Shown piece by piece: positions 25,104 through 33,048 of a stretch of DNA of 64,000 nucleotides. Both the position numbers and the translations under genes were made by a program. The notes below the pieces were generated by a model, which saw nothing but the letters and a program-made list of their open reading frames with translations, was not told the DNA's origin and did not search any database. The first letter of the stretch is position 1, and each line of letters opens with the position of its first letter. The DNA is from an uncultured Atopobiaceae bacterium (GTDB lineage: Bacteria; Actinomycetota; Coriobacteriia; Coriobacteriales; Atopobiaceae). Location: the NCBI GenBank assembly GCA_944321515.1, contig CALULO010000006.1, positions 62,001-126,000 of the forward strand, given 5' to 3'.

Positions 25104-26465
25104 ATGGCCCGCTCGTCTCAGATGCCGGGGCGCGGGCCTCGGGGGCGGGGAGGAGCGCCCCGCCCGTCGGGTGCCTCCCTTCTGACGAGGAGGGCCGCCC
25201 TGGGCGCCGCGCTGGCCTGCGCCGGCGCCTGCTGTCTGGCCGCCTGCTCGGGCGGGGACGAGGGCGTGACCACGGAGCCCGCCCCGACCAACCCCTCCGA
25301 GGACAAGCTCGGCGGCAAGCTCGTGCTCTACACCTCCTGCACTGAGAGCCTGATAAACGCCGTGGTCCCCGCCTTCATGGAGGACTCCGGCGTGGCGGTG
25401 CGCGTGGTGCGCGGCACGATCGGCGAGCTCCTGTCGCGCCTGGGGGAGGAGCTCGCCGCCGGCGAGCCGGTGGCCGACGTGCTCTGGGGAGGCGACGCCA
25501 GCTGGTACGTCTCCGACTCCGGCGAGAAGGGCGGTGCCGCCGCGGGGGAGTCCGGCGGCTCTGCCGCGGGGCTCTTCCAGTCCTACGTCTCCGCGGAGAA
25601 CGCCGCCGCGCGCGAGGGCTGCGGCAACGTTGCCGGCATCGCGACGCCGGTGACCCGCGAGGTGACCGTGATCGCGGTGGGCGACTCTACGGGGGCCGGC
25701 GCGGCGTCTTCCGTGGGGGACGGGGCTGCGACAGACGCCGGCGCCGCGACCTCGGACTCCGGCTCCGATTCGCACGTAGTTGCGGAGTCCAGCTCGGTTG
25801 CGGGCGCGGTTTCGACCGAAGGCGCGGGCTCGACCGAAGGCTCGGACGCCGCCTTCGTGCCTGCCAGCTACGTCGACCTGGTCGACCCCAGGCTTGGCGG
25901 TCCTGTGGCCCTGGAGCGGCCGGAGGACAGCGCGGTGGCGCTCGCGCACGTGGCGGCAATCGAGGCGGGGCTTGGGACGGAGGGCGCGGACGCGCCCTGG
26001 GCCTTTGCGAGGGAGCTGCTTGCCGTGGCGCAGGAGGCCTCCGGCGACGAGCTCGGGGACGGCGAGGCGGCGCTGAGCTCCGTGCTTGAGGGTGACGCCG
26101 TGGCGGCCCTCTCCTCCGAGCAGGCCTGTGCGGCACTCGCCGCCGAGGGGCTCGGGGTGAGCGTCGTCTATCCTGCCGAGGGTGCCTTCGTGGCCTGCGG
26201 GTGCACGGCAGTGGTGCGCGACTGCGCCCACCTTGCCCAGGCGCGGGCATGGGTCGACTTCGTGTGCGGCGAGGGGTGCCAGCGCATCCTCTCCGAGCAG
26301 GCCTGCTCCCGCCCCGTCCGCGAGGGCGTGGGGGACCCGGCGGGGCTGCCAGAGGTCGGGGCCCCGCGGGAGGTTGCCCGCGAGTCGCTTCTCGCCACGT
26401 GGGAAGGCGTGCGCGACGGCAGCTGGCAGCCTACGTCTGCCACGGAGCCTACCTCGGTGGAATAG
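25104..26465 (+). CDS. Extracellular solute-binding lipoprotein with low-complexity insert
   Basis: 453 residues. After a basic N-terminus, LTRRAALGAALACAGACCLAAC gives a signal peptide with lipobox LAAC (Cys about 48). The domain opens KLVLYTSCTESLINAVVPAFMEDSG, as in iron(III)/2-aminoethylphosphonate-type binding proteins, and ends with DFVCGEGCQRIL...ACSRPVREG typical of that class. About 60 residues of Ser/Ala/Gly/Thr-rich sequence (roughly 195-250) interrupt the middle. No permease or ATPase genes lie next to it, so its transporter is elsewhere or absent. Its ATG abuts the preceding HAD stop. Confidence 0.78.
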   Translation: MARSSQMPGRGPRGRGGAPRPSGASLLTRRAALGAALACAGACCLAACSGGDEGVTTEPAPTNPSEDKLGGKLVLYTSCTESLINAVVPAFMEDSGVAVRVVRGTIGELLSRLGEELAAGEPVADVLWGGDASWYVSDSGEKGGAAAGESGGSAAGLFQSYVSAENAAAREGCGNVAGIATPVTREVTVIAVGDSTGAGAASSVGDGAATDAGAATSDSGSDSHVVAESSSVAGAVSTEGAGSTEGSDAAFVPASYVDLVDPRLGGPVALERPEDSAVALAHVAAIEAGLGTEGADAPWAFARELLAVAQEASGDELGDGEAALSSVLEGDAVAALSSEQACAALAAEGLGVSVVYPAEGAFVACGCTAVVRDCAHLAQARAWVDFVCGEGCQRILSEQACSRPVREGVGDPAGLPEVGAPREVARESLLATWEGVRDGSWQPTSATEPTSVE

Positions 26466-26559
26466 CCCAGAAAAGGGGAACAATGAGGGTGACGAGACAC
26501 GGCGGGTCTGCGGAGCGCGGGGACGGGCGGGCTTGGCGCCACAACGTGGAGGGAGGCGC

Positions 26560-27294
26560 ATGATGAGGCCAAGGGCGCGGCGGCAGCCACTCTATGACCA
26601 GCTGGTCGACACCCTGACCGAAAGGATTGAGCAGGAGTACCGTCCCGGCGACCTCCTGCCCTCCGAGCGCGAGCTCTCGGAGCACTATGGGCTCTCGCGC
26701 ACCACGGTCCGCCTGGCACTGCAGGAGCTTGAGCGGCTCGGCATGGTGGTGCGCCAACACGGGCGCGGAACCTTCGTGGCCGACCGCTCCGCGCGGGCCA
26801 CCAACCTCTCCCAGCTGTACAGCTTCACCGGGCAGATGCGCTCGATGGGGCGCGTCCCCGAGACCACCATCCTCGAGTTCTCCGAGATGGACGCCGACAA
26901 GCAGCTCGCCGAGTGCATGGGCGTTCACCTGGGGGACCGTCTCTTCAGGCTCAAGCGCCTGCGCGCGGCGGACGGCGTCCCCATGATGGTCGAGAAGACC
27001 TACCTCCCGACCTCCAAGTTTCCCTCCCTCAAGCGCCTGCTGCTCGACAGCATGTCGCTCTACGAGATATTCGAGAACGTCTACCACGAGAGGATTCGCA
27101 TGGCCGAGGAGGAATTCTTCGCCAGCGTGGCCCGCTCCTCAGACGCTCACCTGCTCGGCATCGTCGAGGGGGACCCCGTGCTCGACCTCGTCCGCACCGC
27201 CTACAACACCAGCAACGAGATCATCGAGTACACCCTGTCTGTGGCGCGTGCCGACCAGTTCAAGTACAAGACCGTCCACCGGCGCCTTCCGTAG
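26560..27294 (+). CDS. GntR/HutC-family regulator, likely NagR-like
   Basis: 244 residues. The winged helix covers about residues 8-72, with PLYDQLVDTLTERI, LPSERELSEHYGLSRTTVR and GTFVAD, followed by a UTRA effector domain. GGAGGGAGGCGC lies upstream of ATG 26560; the open frame from 26182 is antisense/overlap with the lipoprotein gene. The next gene on the same strand is nagA, so a role as an amino-sugar-responsive repressor is likely but inferred from position. Confidence 0.88.
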   Translation: MMRPRARRQPLYDQLVDTLTERIEQEYRPGDLLPSERELSEHYGLSRTTVRLALQELERLGMVVRQHGRGTFVADRSARATNLSQLYSFTGQMRSMGRVPETTILEFSEMDADKQLAECMGVHLGDRLFRLKRLRAADGVPMMVEKTYLPTSKFPSLKRLLLDSMSLYEIFENVYHERIRMAEEEFFASVARSSDAHLLGIVEGDPVLDLVRTAYNTSNEIIEYTLSVARADQFKYKTVHRRLP

Positions 27295-27464
27295 GGGGTG
27301 GCGCTGGGCCATGGCCCCCCGTCGAGCTCTTCGCCGCATGACCGCCCCCGGAGATTTGGTGTCCGTCCGTACGACTCGTGCAGGTGGGTACCCTTGTATA
27401 TGACATCGTGTGTGAAGGTCCATTTGACGCCGGGCTCGCCCGGCATACCGTTAGGAGTGACGTC

Positions 27465-28634
27465 ATGAGCACCTTTGCCATCAAGGCGGACCGGTTCGTG
27501 CTTGCCGGAGCCACCATGCAGGGCGGCTACCTCACCATCGAGGACGGGAAGTTCGGCGCATGGTCGGCCGAGGCGCCCGCGGGCGTTGCGGTCCATGACC
27601 TCACGGGCTGCATCGTAGGCCCGGGCCTGGTTGACACTCACATTCACGGCTTCTTTGGCCACGCCACCACCGACCGCAGCGCCGAGGGCATCAACGCCTC
27701 CAGCGTGGAGCTTGCGCGTCGAGGCACCACGGCCTGGCTGCCCACCACCTTCACCGAGTCCGTGGACGAGATCGCGGACTCCTGCGCCGCCATCGCCAAG
27801 GCCGACGAGGGCCGTGACAAGGACTTTGTGGGCGCGCGCATCGCGGGCATCTTCCTGGAAGGGCCGTTCTTCACCGAGGCGCACGTGGGCGCTCAGAACC
27901 CCGTCTATCTCATCGACCCGAGCCTGGAGGCCTTTGACCGCTGGCAGGAGGCTGCGGGCGGCCGCATCGTCAAGAGCGCCCTGGCCGCAGAGCGCAGCGG
28001 AGCCTGCCCGTACTGCGCCGCGCTTGCCGCCATGGGCGTGGTGACCGCTATCGGCCACTCCGACGCCACCTACGACGAGGCCGTTGCTGCCGTCAACGCG
28101 GGCGCCACCTGCTTCGTGCACACCTACAACGGCCAGCGTGGCCTGCACCACCGTGACCCGGGCGTGACCGGGACCGCCATGACCACCAACGGCACCTACG
28201 CGGAGATCATCTGCGACGGCCGCCACGTGGTGCCCGCCGCCATCAAGGCGCTCGTAGACGCCAAGGGCTGGGAGCACACGGTGCTCATCACGGACTGTCT
28301 GGGCTGCGGCGGCCTGCCCGACGGCGACTACATGTCCGGCGGCCTGCCCGTCGTCCTCAAGGACGGCCTCTGCTACCTCCGCAACGAGGATGGCACTTCT
28401 GGCAACATCGCAGGGTCCGTGCTGACGCTCGCCCAGGGCGTCAAGAACATGGTGGACTGGCAGATCGTTACCGCCGAGCAGGCCATCCGCATGGCCTCCG
28501 AAGTGGCGGCCCGCTCCGCTCGCGTGGACGACCGCTTCGGCAAGATTCTCCCTGGCCGCGATGCCGACCTCACGGTCTTCAACGCGGACATGACGCTCGC
28601 CACCACCTTCGTCGGTGGCGTTGAGGTCAAGTAG
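27465..28634 (+). CDS. nagA: N-acetylglucosamine-6-phosphate deacetylase
   Basis: Removes acetate from GlcNAc-6-P to give glucosamine-6-P in amino-sugar catabolism and wall recycling. 389 residues, amidohydrolase fold: GLVDTHIHGFFG (metal-binding HxH, about 52-63), FLEGPFF with the metal-ligand Glu, GHSDATYDEA (His), FVHTYNGQRGLHHRDPG (His), and ITDCLGCGG (catalytic Asp). TTAGGAG precedes ATG 27465. The regulator just upstream is probably its repressor. No nagB is in the window. Confidence 0.93.
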   Translation: MSTFAIKADRFVLAGATMQGGYLTIEDGKFGAWSAEAPAGVAVHDLTGCIVGPGLVDTHIHGFFGHATTDRSAEGINASSVELARRGTTAWLPTTFTESVDEIADSCAAIAKADEGRDKDFVGARIAGIFLEGPFFTEAHVGAQNPVYLIDPSLEAFDRWQEAAGGRIVKSALAAERSGACPYCAALAAMGVVTAIGHSDATYDEAVAAVNAGATCFVHTYNGQRGLHHRDPGVTGTAMTTNGTYAEIICDGRHVVPAAIKALVDAKGWEHTVLITDCLGCGGLPDGDYMSGGLPVVLKDGLCYLRNEDGTSGNIAGSVLTLAQGVKNMVDWQIVTAEQAIRMASEVAARSARVDDRFGKILPGRDADLTVFNADMTLATTFVGGVEVK

Positions 28635-28692
28635 CCGCTGAGCTGCTGCGGCCGGCTGTCACGACCCACGCGGCGAGAAGAACCATCGGGCG

Positions 28693-28722
28693 GGGAGGGC
28701 TTCCAGGGAGTCCTCCCCGTCG
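28693..28722. terminator. Hairpin between convergent nagA and flavodoxin/ferredoxin genes
   Basis: CGGGGAGG near 28693 pairs with CCTCCCCG near 28713 with a short loop and no T-run. It may still act as a boundary. The rest of 28635-28847 shows only the GGCGAGAAGAACC motif at 28672-28684. Confidence 0.4.
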
Positions 28723-28847
28723 TGGTATAGGGGCGATGTGGCGACGGGGCCTGCGCGCCGGGGCGCTGGCCAGTGCTAGCTGGGCGACCCTTGCGCTTGC
28801 CGACACTGCCGCAGCTGCGCTTCCCCGCCGGCTGTCCGCGTTCCTGC

Positions 28848-29615
28848 CTACAGGTAGAACTCGCAGCCCTTACGCTCGGAGCAGGCCTTCCGCAGCGCCA
28901 GGCCGGCGGCCTTGAGCAGCGCACCGTTGAGCTTGCGCGCCCCCTGCGGGCACTCGCTCACGCAGCGCATGCAGCCGATGCAGCGCTCGGCGTCGGTCTT
29001 GCGCGGGTTGGCGGGGTCAATGGCCTGCGCGGGGCAGCGCCGCGCACACAGGCCACACGCCACGCAGGAGGAGTCTCCCTTGGGGACCATCGTCGAGGAG
29101 CCTGCATTCTTATAGGGGCGGTTGCCCGGGACGCCCGTCGGAGCGGTCGCGGCGTCTGGCCCCGCGAGCTTCTCGGCAATCCGGCGCGCAAAATCCTCCA
29201 GCTCGGCACGGTCCGTGCCGTCCGGCCGTCCCGTGGCGTACTGGTGCAGGATCGAGTGCTCGGCCACCGCCGCCAAGGCCGCGACCTCGTGGAACCCCGC
29301 CGCACGCGCTACGTCCTCCAGCTCAACGAGCGTGTCCTCGTAGGCGCGGTTGCCGTAGACGCACACGAGGATCGCGCGAGCACCGTGTCCGCTTACCCGC
29401 GCAAGGCGCTCGGCCGCAAGCGCCGGGACGCGTCCGTCGAACGACGGCACGGCGATGACGGCCACGTCCTCCTCGTCAAGGCGTATCGTCGAGAAGCTTG
29501 CGTGCGGGTCGGTGAGGTCGATCTTCTCGCCGGGGGAGCCCAGCGCCTCCGTCACGATGTCCGCCGCCCGCTGCGTGCCGCCCGTTGGACTGAAGGCAAT
29601 CTGAACCACCTGCAT
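28848..29615 (-). CDS. Flavodoxin-like protein with 2x[4Fe-4S] ferredoxin domain (EFR1-type)
   Basis: 255 residues. The N-terminal ~150 residues have a flavodoxin fold starting VVQIAFSPTGGTQRAAD, where SPTGGTQ is the FMN phosphate loop. The C-terminus holds two cluster motifs, CVACGLCARRCP and CIGCMRCVSECP. This architecture is typical of electron-transfer proteins in anaerobes. The start at 29615 has GGAGAGGGG upstream; the frame open to 29756 has no ribosome site. It is the upstream member of a reverse-strand pair with the broken esterase gene. Confidence 0.87.
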   Translation of the reverse strand: MQVVQIAFSPTGGTQRAADIVTEALGSPGEKIDLTDPHASFSTIRLDEEDVAVIAVPSFDGRVPALAAERLARVSGHGARAILVCVYGNRAYEDTLVELEDVARAAGFHEVAALAAVAEHSILHQYATGRPDGTDRAELEDFARRIAEKLAGPDAATAPTGVPGNRPYKNAGSSTMVPKGDSSCVACGLCARRCPAQAIDPANPRKTDAERCIGCMRCVSECPQGARKLNGALLKAAGLALRKACSERKGCEFYL

Positions 29616-29730
29616 GTCAAGCCCCTCTCCACGATGCCATCTGATTTCATTATTTCCGTCTTGGCATTCCGTTAAACGATGCGCGGAAACGTACGGGGCA
29701 GCTTTCTGTACGGCTTTTGCAGCGCTCGCG

Positions 29731-30207
29731 TCAGAGGAAGGCGTCAAGAGTGGCAAGCCCCGCGGCCAGGCGCTCGGTGTGGTGCTGCATGTGGTTGCCG
29801 GGGCCCACCGTCACGTCAACCTCACAGCCGCGCTCGCGGCAGACCTGCGCGCAGGCCTCCATGTCGTCCTGTACCGTGCGCATGATGGGCGGTCCGGCCT
29901 TGCGCTCCTTCTTGCCAACCGAGAAGTACGCGTAGCGGCCCGCGCCCGCGAGGGACGCCTTACGGAGGTGGTCCACCCATCCCGGGTACCAGAGCGACCC
30001 CGAGAGGCACGCGCACGCGGAGAAGTACACATCCTGCGTAAACGCATACAGCGAGAAGAGCCCACCGAGCGAGTAACCGCAAATGGCCCGGCGCGCGGGC
30101 GCAAGGCCAAAACGCGCCTCCAGGGCTGGGATGGCCTCACAGGTGAGCTCGCGCAGCGTGGTCGCCCACGCGCACCCTTCGCCCGCCTGCCCCGTGGGCG
30201 GCCACAT
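29731..30207 (-). pseudogene. Enterochelin-esterase-like alpha/beta hydrolase, N-terminally truncated
   Basis: 158 residues matching only the C-terminal half of esterase D-like hydrolases. The nucleophile elbow GYSLGG and the late catalytic His region (GPGNHMQHH) are present, but the first ~100 residues with the oxyanion strand are missing. Upstream the frame continues just 11 codons to a TGA at 30241-30243, and no ribosome binding site is seen. A palindrome and a 127-bp repeat lie immediately beyond, so rearrangement probably cut the gene. Confidence 0.6.
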
Positions 30208-30313
30208 CCACGATGTGCTCGACGGTCCGCTTTTTGCCGCTCAGGACGCCCTGCGCGCGAGCCTTGCGCAGACCACGATCGCCGGCCTCCTGGCCAAGCT
30301 GTAGACGCCATCG

Positions 30314-30348
30314 GTCTGTAAATTGGGGACTGTCCCCAATTTACAGAC
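30314..30348. repeat. Perfect 35-bp palindrome of the GGGGAC class
   Basis: GTCTGTAAATTGGGGAC (30314-30330), one central T, then its exact complement to 30348. Related in core (GGGGAC/GTCCCC) to the palindromes near xfp. It sits between a truncated esterase gene and the 127-bp repeat. Confidence 0.8.
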
Positions 30349-30543
30349 AGCAGTCCCGCTAACGCGCAGCCGCTCCCCGGTTACGTACACTGTTGCGACT
30401 TCTATGTCGAGAAGCCCAACGCTCTGACCTGGGGCTTCTCGCCAAGCGGCGAGAAGTACGATTTTGGATTGTGTACGTAACCGGTCGGAGTGTACGTAAC
30501 CGGCGGATGCGGACGGCGGGACTGTACGCACCTCGCCGCAAGG
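30348..30543 (+). repeat. Intergenic repeat, copy 1, with TIR-bounded 127-bp core
   Basis: Outer flank CAGCAGTCCCGCTAACGCGC (30348-30367) leads to a core at 30377-30503. The core is bounded by CCGGTTACGTACACT on the left (30377-30391) and the inverted GTGTACGTAACCGG twice on the right (30471-30484 and 30489-30503). The 79-bp middle is 78/79 identical to the reverse complement of copy 2. It contains mutually exclusive hairpins around GGCTTCTCGCC. Together with the palindrome and terminator this accounts for 30305-30615, where no intact gene exists. Confidence 0.85.
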
Positions 30544-30558
30544 AGGCCGACTCAACCC

Positions 30559-30594
30559 AAAAAGGGCCGGGTCCACCTTCGGCGGCCCCGGCCC
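30559..30594 (-). terminator. Terminator of the PTS/beta-glucosidase operon
   Basis: On the reverse strand GGGCCGGG pairs with CCCGGCCC (forward positions 30587-30594 and 30564-30571), then TTTTT (30559-30563 complement). It lies 22 bp past the IIA stop. Confidence 0.88.
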
Positions 30595-30615
30595 GTCAGT
30601 CTCTTCTCGCTGCGC

Positions 30616-30960
30616 CTACGCGCCGAGTCTCTCCTTGAGGGAAATCAGCTCGCGATAGGTGTCAGCGAAGTTCAGCGCCATGAGCTTGCAGGTCTCCGCG
30701 CTTGCCATCTGGTCCTCGGCGTGGAGCAGAAGCAGCGGCAGCGTCTTCTTGCTCTCGCCGGACGCCTCGGCCTGGAGCAGCCTCATGTGAACCTCGTGGC
30801 CGCCGTTGTACGCCTCGTCGCCCTGCTTGACCAGGTCGGCCGCCGCGTCGAAGTCGCCTTCCTTGGCCTTGGCAATCGAGTTGACGTAGCAGGACTTGGC
30901 AGTGCCCACGTAGCTGATGATCTCAAAGCAGATCTGCTCGAGCTCGTCCATGTCTTCCAT
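30616..30960 (-). CDS. PTS lactose/cellobiose-family IIA component
   Basis: 114-residue phosphocarrier of the Lac family. It accepts phosphate from HPr on a histidine and passes it to IIB; the HAEDQM motif near residue 80 carries that His, and the three-helix pattern (ELEQICFEIISYVGTAKS start) is typical. It is last in the operon GH1-IIC-IIB-IIA. Substrate is probably a beta-glucoside such as cellobiose given the GH1 enzyme. Confidence 0.92.
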   Translation of the reverse strand: MEDMDELEQICFEIISYVGTAKSCYVNSIAKAKEGDFDAAADLVKQGDEAYNGGHEVHMRLLQAEASGESKKTLPLLLLHAEDQMASAETCKLMALNFADTYRELISLKERLGA

Positions 30961-30977
30961 CGCAGCCTCCTCGCTGG

Positions 30978-31280
30978 CTAGCCGAGCATCTTCTTGACGT
31001 CGTCGAGAATCTTGGCAGCGTTCATGCGACCGTAGTCGACCATCGGGATGACGGCGACGGGAACGCGCCCCTCGACGGCCTTCTCGAAGTCGCCCTTGGC
31101 ATAGCCGATCTGGGGCCCAAGGAGGATGACGTCGGCCTCGTTGATGTGGTCCATGGCCTCGTTCATCGGGCGCGCCTCAATCGCGACGTCCTCGCCGCGG
31201 CTTGCGGCCTCCTTCTGCATCTTCTGCACGAGCAGGCTCGTGGACATACCGGCGTTGCAGCAAAGCATGATCTTCTTCAT
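30978..31280 (-). CDS. PTS lactose/cellobiose-family IIB component
   Basis: 100 residues. The phosphorylated cysteine lies in the N-terminal loop KIMLCCNAGMSTSLL, as in CelA/ChbB. The start at 31280 has GGAAGGGAACCACC upstream; a longer open frame to 31436 runs over intergenic DNA. It receives phosphate from IIA and gives it to sugar held by IIC. Confidence 0.93.
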   Translation of the reverse strand: MKKIMLCCNAGMSTSLLVQKMQKEAASRGEDVAIEARPMNEAMDHINEADVILLGPQIGYAKGDFEKAVEGRVPVAVIPMVDYGRMNAAKILDDVKKMLG

Positions 31281-31520
31281 GGTGGTTCCCTTCCGGCCAC
31301 GCACGGGTGGCCTTGCATTCCGGACGCTTGGGCGTCCGAATTGGTTTCCTGTGCCAGCATCCATTTTCGTCATGCTGGACGACAGAGGTGGAACGGGGTG
31401 CGTGCGCGGGGACGGGCACTCCTGCGAGCAGCTCAAATCCGAAGGTCGCGCGGGACGCGCGTCCGGAAAGGGCTGCCGGGGGATCGCGGGGGCCCGAGAG
31501 CCCCGCGCACGCTGAGGGGG

Positions 31521-32915
31521 TTAGTTCTCGGCGCTCTCGGAGGCCATCTCGAACTGCTTGCGCTGTGCGGTCTCGGACGCCTTCATGAAGGGCAGGTAGA
31601 TCAGCGTGAAGATTACGAGCAGCACGATCTGGAGAATGCCGGCGCGGATGTCGCCGCCCGTGGACAGGATGCCCGAGGCGATGATCGGGGTGGTCCAGGG
31701 CACCTGGATGCAGGTGGGGTTGACCAGGCCGACGGCCGTGGCGAAGTAACCGACGAGAATACCGATGATGGTGTTCAGCACGAACGGCACCATGAGCGGG
31801 ATGTTGAACACGATCGGGTAGCCGTAGATGACCGGCTCGTTGATGTTGAAGATGGCGGGCAGGATGCCGAGCTTGGCCACCTCGCGGGAGGGACGCCACT
31901 TGCCCCAGATGAAGGTGGCAAGGAGCAGTGCCAGCGTGCAGCCCGAGCCGCCCATGAGCGCGTAGACGTTGATGACGTTCATGTTGAGCCACAGGTCCGG
32001 GCGGGCGATGACCGCGTCGATGCCGCCGGCGCTGTACACGCTCGTTGCCTCGACGAGCACGATGGTGAGGATGGGCTCGACCAGCACGCCGTTGATGGTG
32101 GACTGGTGGATTCCGAGGGTGAACAGGAACACGCCGAGCGAGTAGATCAGCACGAGGCCGACGGGGTTAGTGGTGAGGGAGCGCAGCGGGGTCTGGATGA
32201 AGGTGTTGATAAGGGCGGTGACGTCGGTCTGGAAGCACGCAAAGAGAACCATCGAGAGCACACCGAAGACGCCCAGGGTGAGCAGCATCGGAATCAGGAC
32301 GTTGAAGGACTTCTCGACCGCGGGTGGCACGCCCTCGGGCATCTTGATGCGCAGCTTCTCGATGCCCGAGACCTTGATGAAGAGCGTGGGCGCAAACAGG
32401 CCGATGATGATGGCGGTGAACATGCCGTTGGTGCCGGTATAGTCCGTGATGAACGCGCTCGAGACCTGAGCGGTGGTCACCTCGTCAGCCACGTAGAGCG
32501 GCGAGGAGGCGGCAAGGTTGGCGGTCACCGACTGCGGCATCATGATGAAGAAGACCGCGAGCGCCACCACCACGCACGAGACGGGGTTGTCAAAGCGCTT
32601 GTTGTTCGCGAAGCTGTAGCCCACCATGGCGCACAGCAGGATGGCCGAGATGGAGAGCGCACCCTGCGTGAGCGCGTTGCCCCAGTACTGGGCCGTGGCG
32701 AGCACGTCCGCGTTCGGGAAGAGTCCGGGGCTGCTCGGATCCGCGCTCCACAGGAACGTAAAGACCACGTTGTTGAGCAGCGCGGCGATGCCGGCGAGGA
32801 TGAAGATCGGCATGATGGTGGCAAAGCCATCGCGAAGGCTGCGCAGGTGCACCTGGTTGCCGACCTTGGCGGAGACTTCCGCGAACTTGTCGAGGAAGCT
32901 TTGTCCGTTGGCCAT
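31521..32915 (-). CDS. PTS lactose/cellobiose-family IIC permease
   Basis: 464-residue membrane component with about ten helices. It begins MANGQSFLDKFAEVSAKVGNQ and contains the conserved periphery loops FNINEPVIYGYPIVFN and GGSGCTLAL typical of CelB-type permeases, where the Glu in NEP helps bind sugar. AGTTAGGAGTG precedes ATG 32915. The 240-bp gap to IIB shows no gene. Confidence 0.93.
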   Translation of the reverse strand: MANGQSFLDKFAEVSAKVGNQVHLRSLRDGFATIMPIFILAGIAALLNNVVFTFLWSADPSSPGLFPNADVLATAQYWGNALTQGALSISAILLCAMVGYSFANNKRFDNPVSCVVVALAVFFIMMPQSVTANLAASSPLYVADEVTTAQVSSAFITDYTGTNGMFTAIIIGLFAPTLFIKVSGIEKLRIKMPEGVPPAVEKSFNVLIPMLLTLGVFGVLSMVLFACFQTDVTALINTFIQTPLRSLTTNPVGLVLIYSLGVFLFTLGIHQSTINGVLVEPILTIVLVEATSVYSAGGIDAVIARPDLWLNMNVINVYALMGGSGCTLALLLATFIWGKWRPSREVAKLGILPAIFNINEPVIYGYPIVFNIPLMVPFVLNTIIGILVGYFATAVGLVNPTCIQVPWTTPIIASGILSTGGDIRAGILQIVLLVIFTLIYLPFMKASETAQRKQFEMASESAEN

Positions 32916-33048
32916 GTCTTTCACTCCTAACTGAACTGTTGGAAACATTAGCCGTACCATCGCGCTCCCCCTCCAGGGGGACGCGTACCCGATGACCGAA
33001 CCAGGGGGAGGGAGCCCGGGACCGTTCCTCCCGATCCGGACCAAGGAC

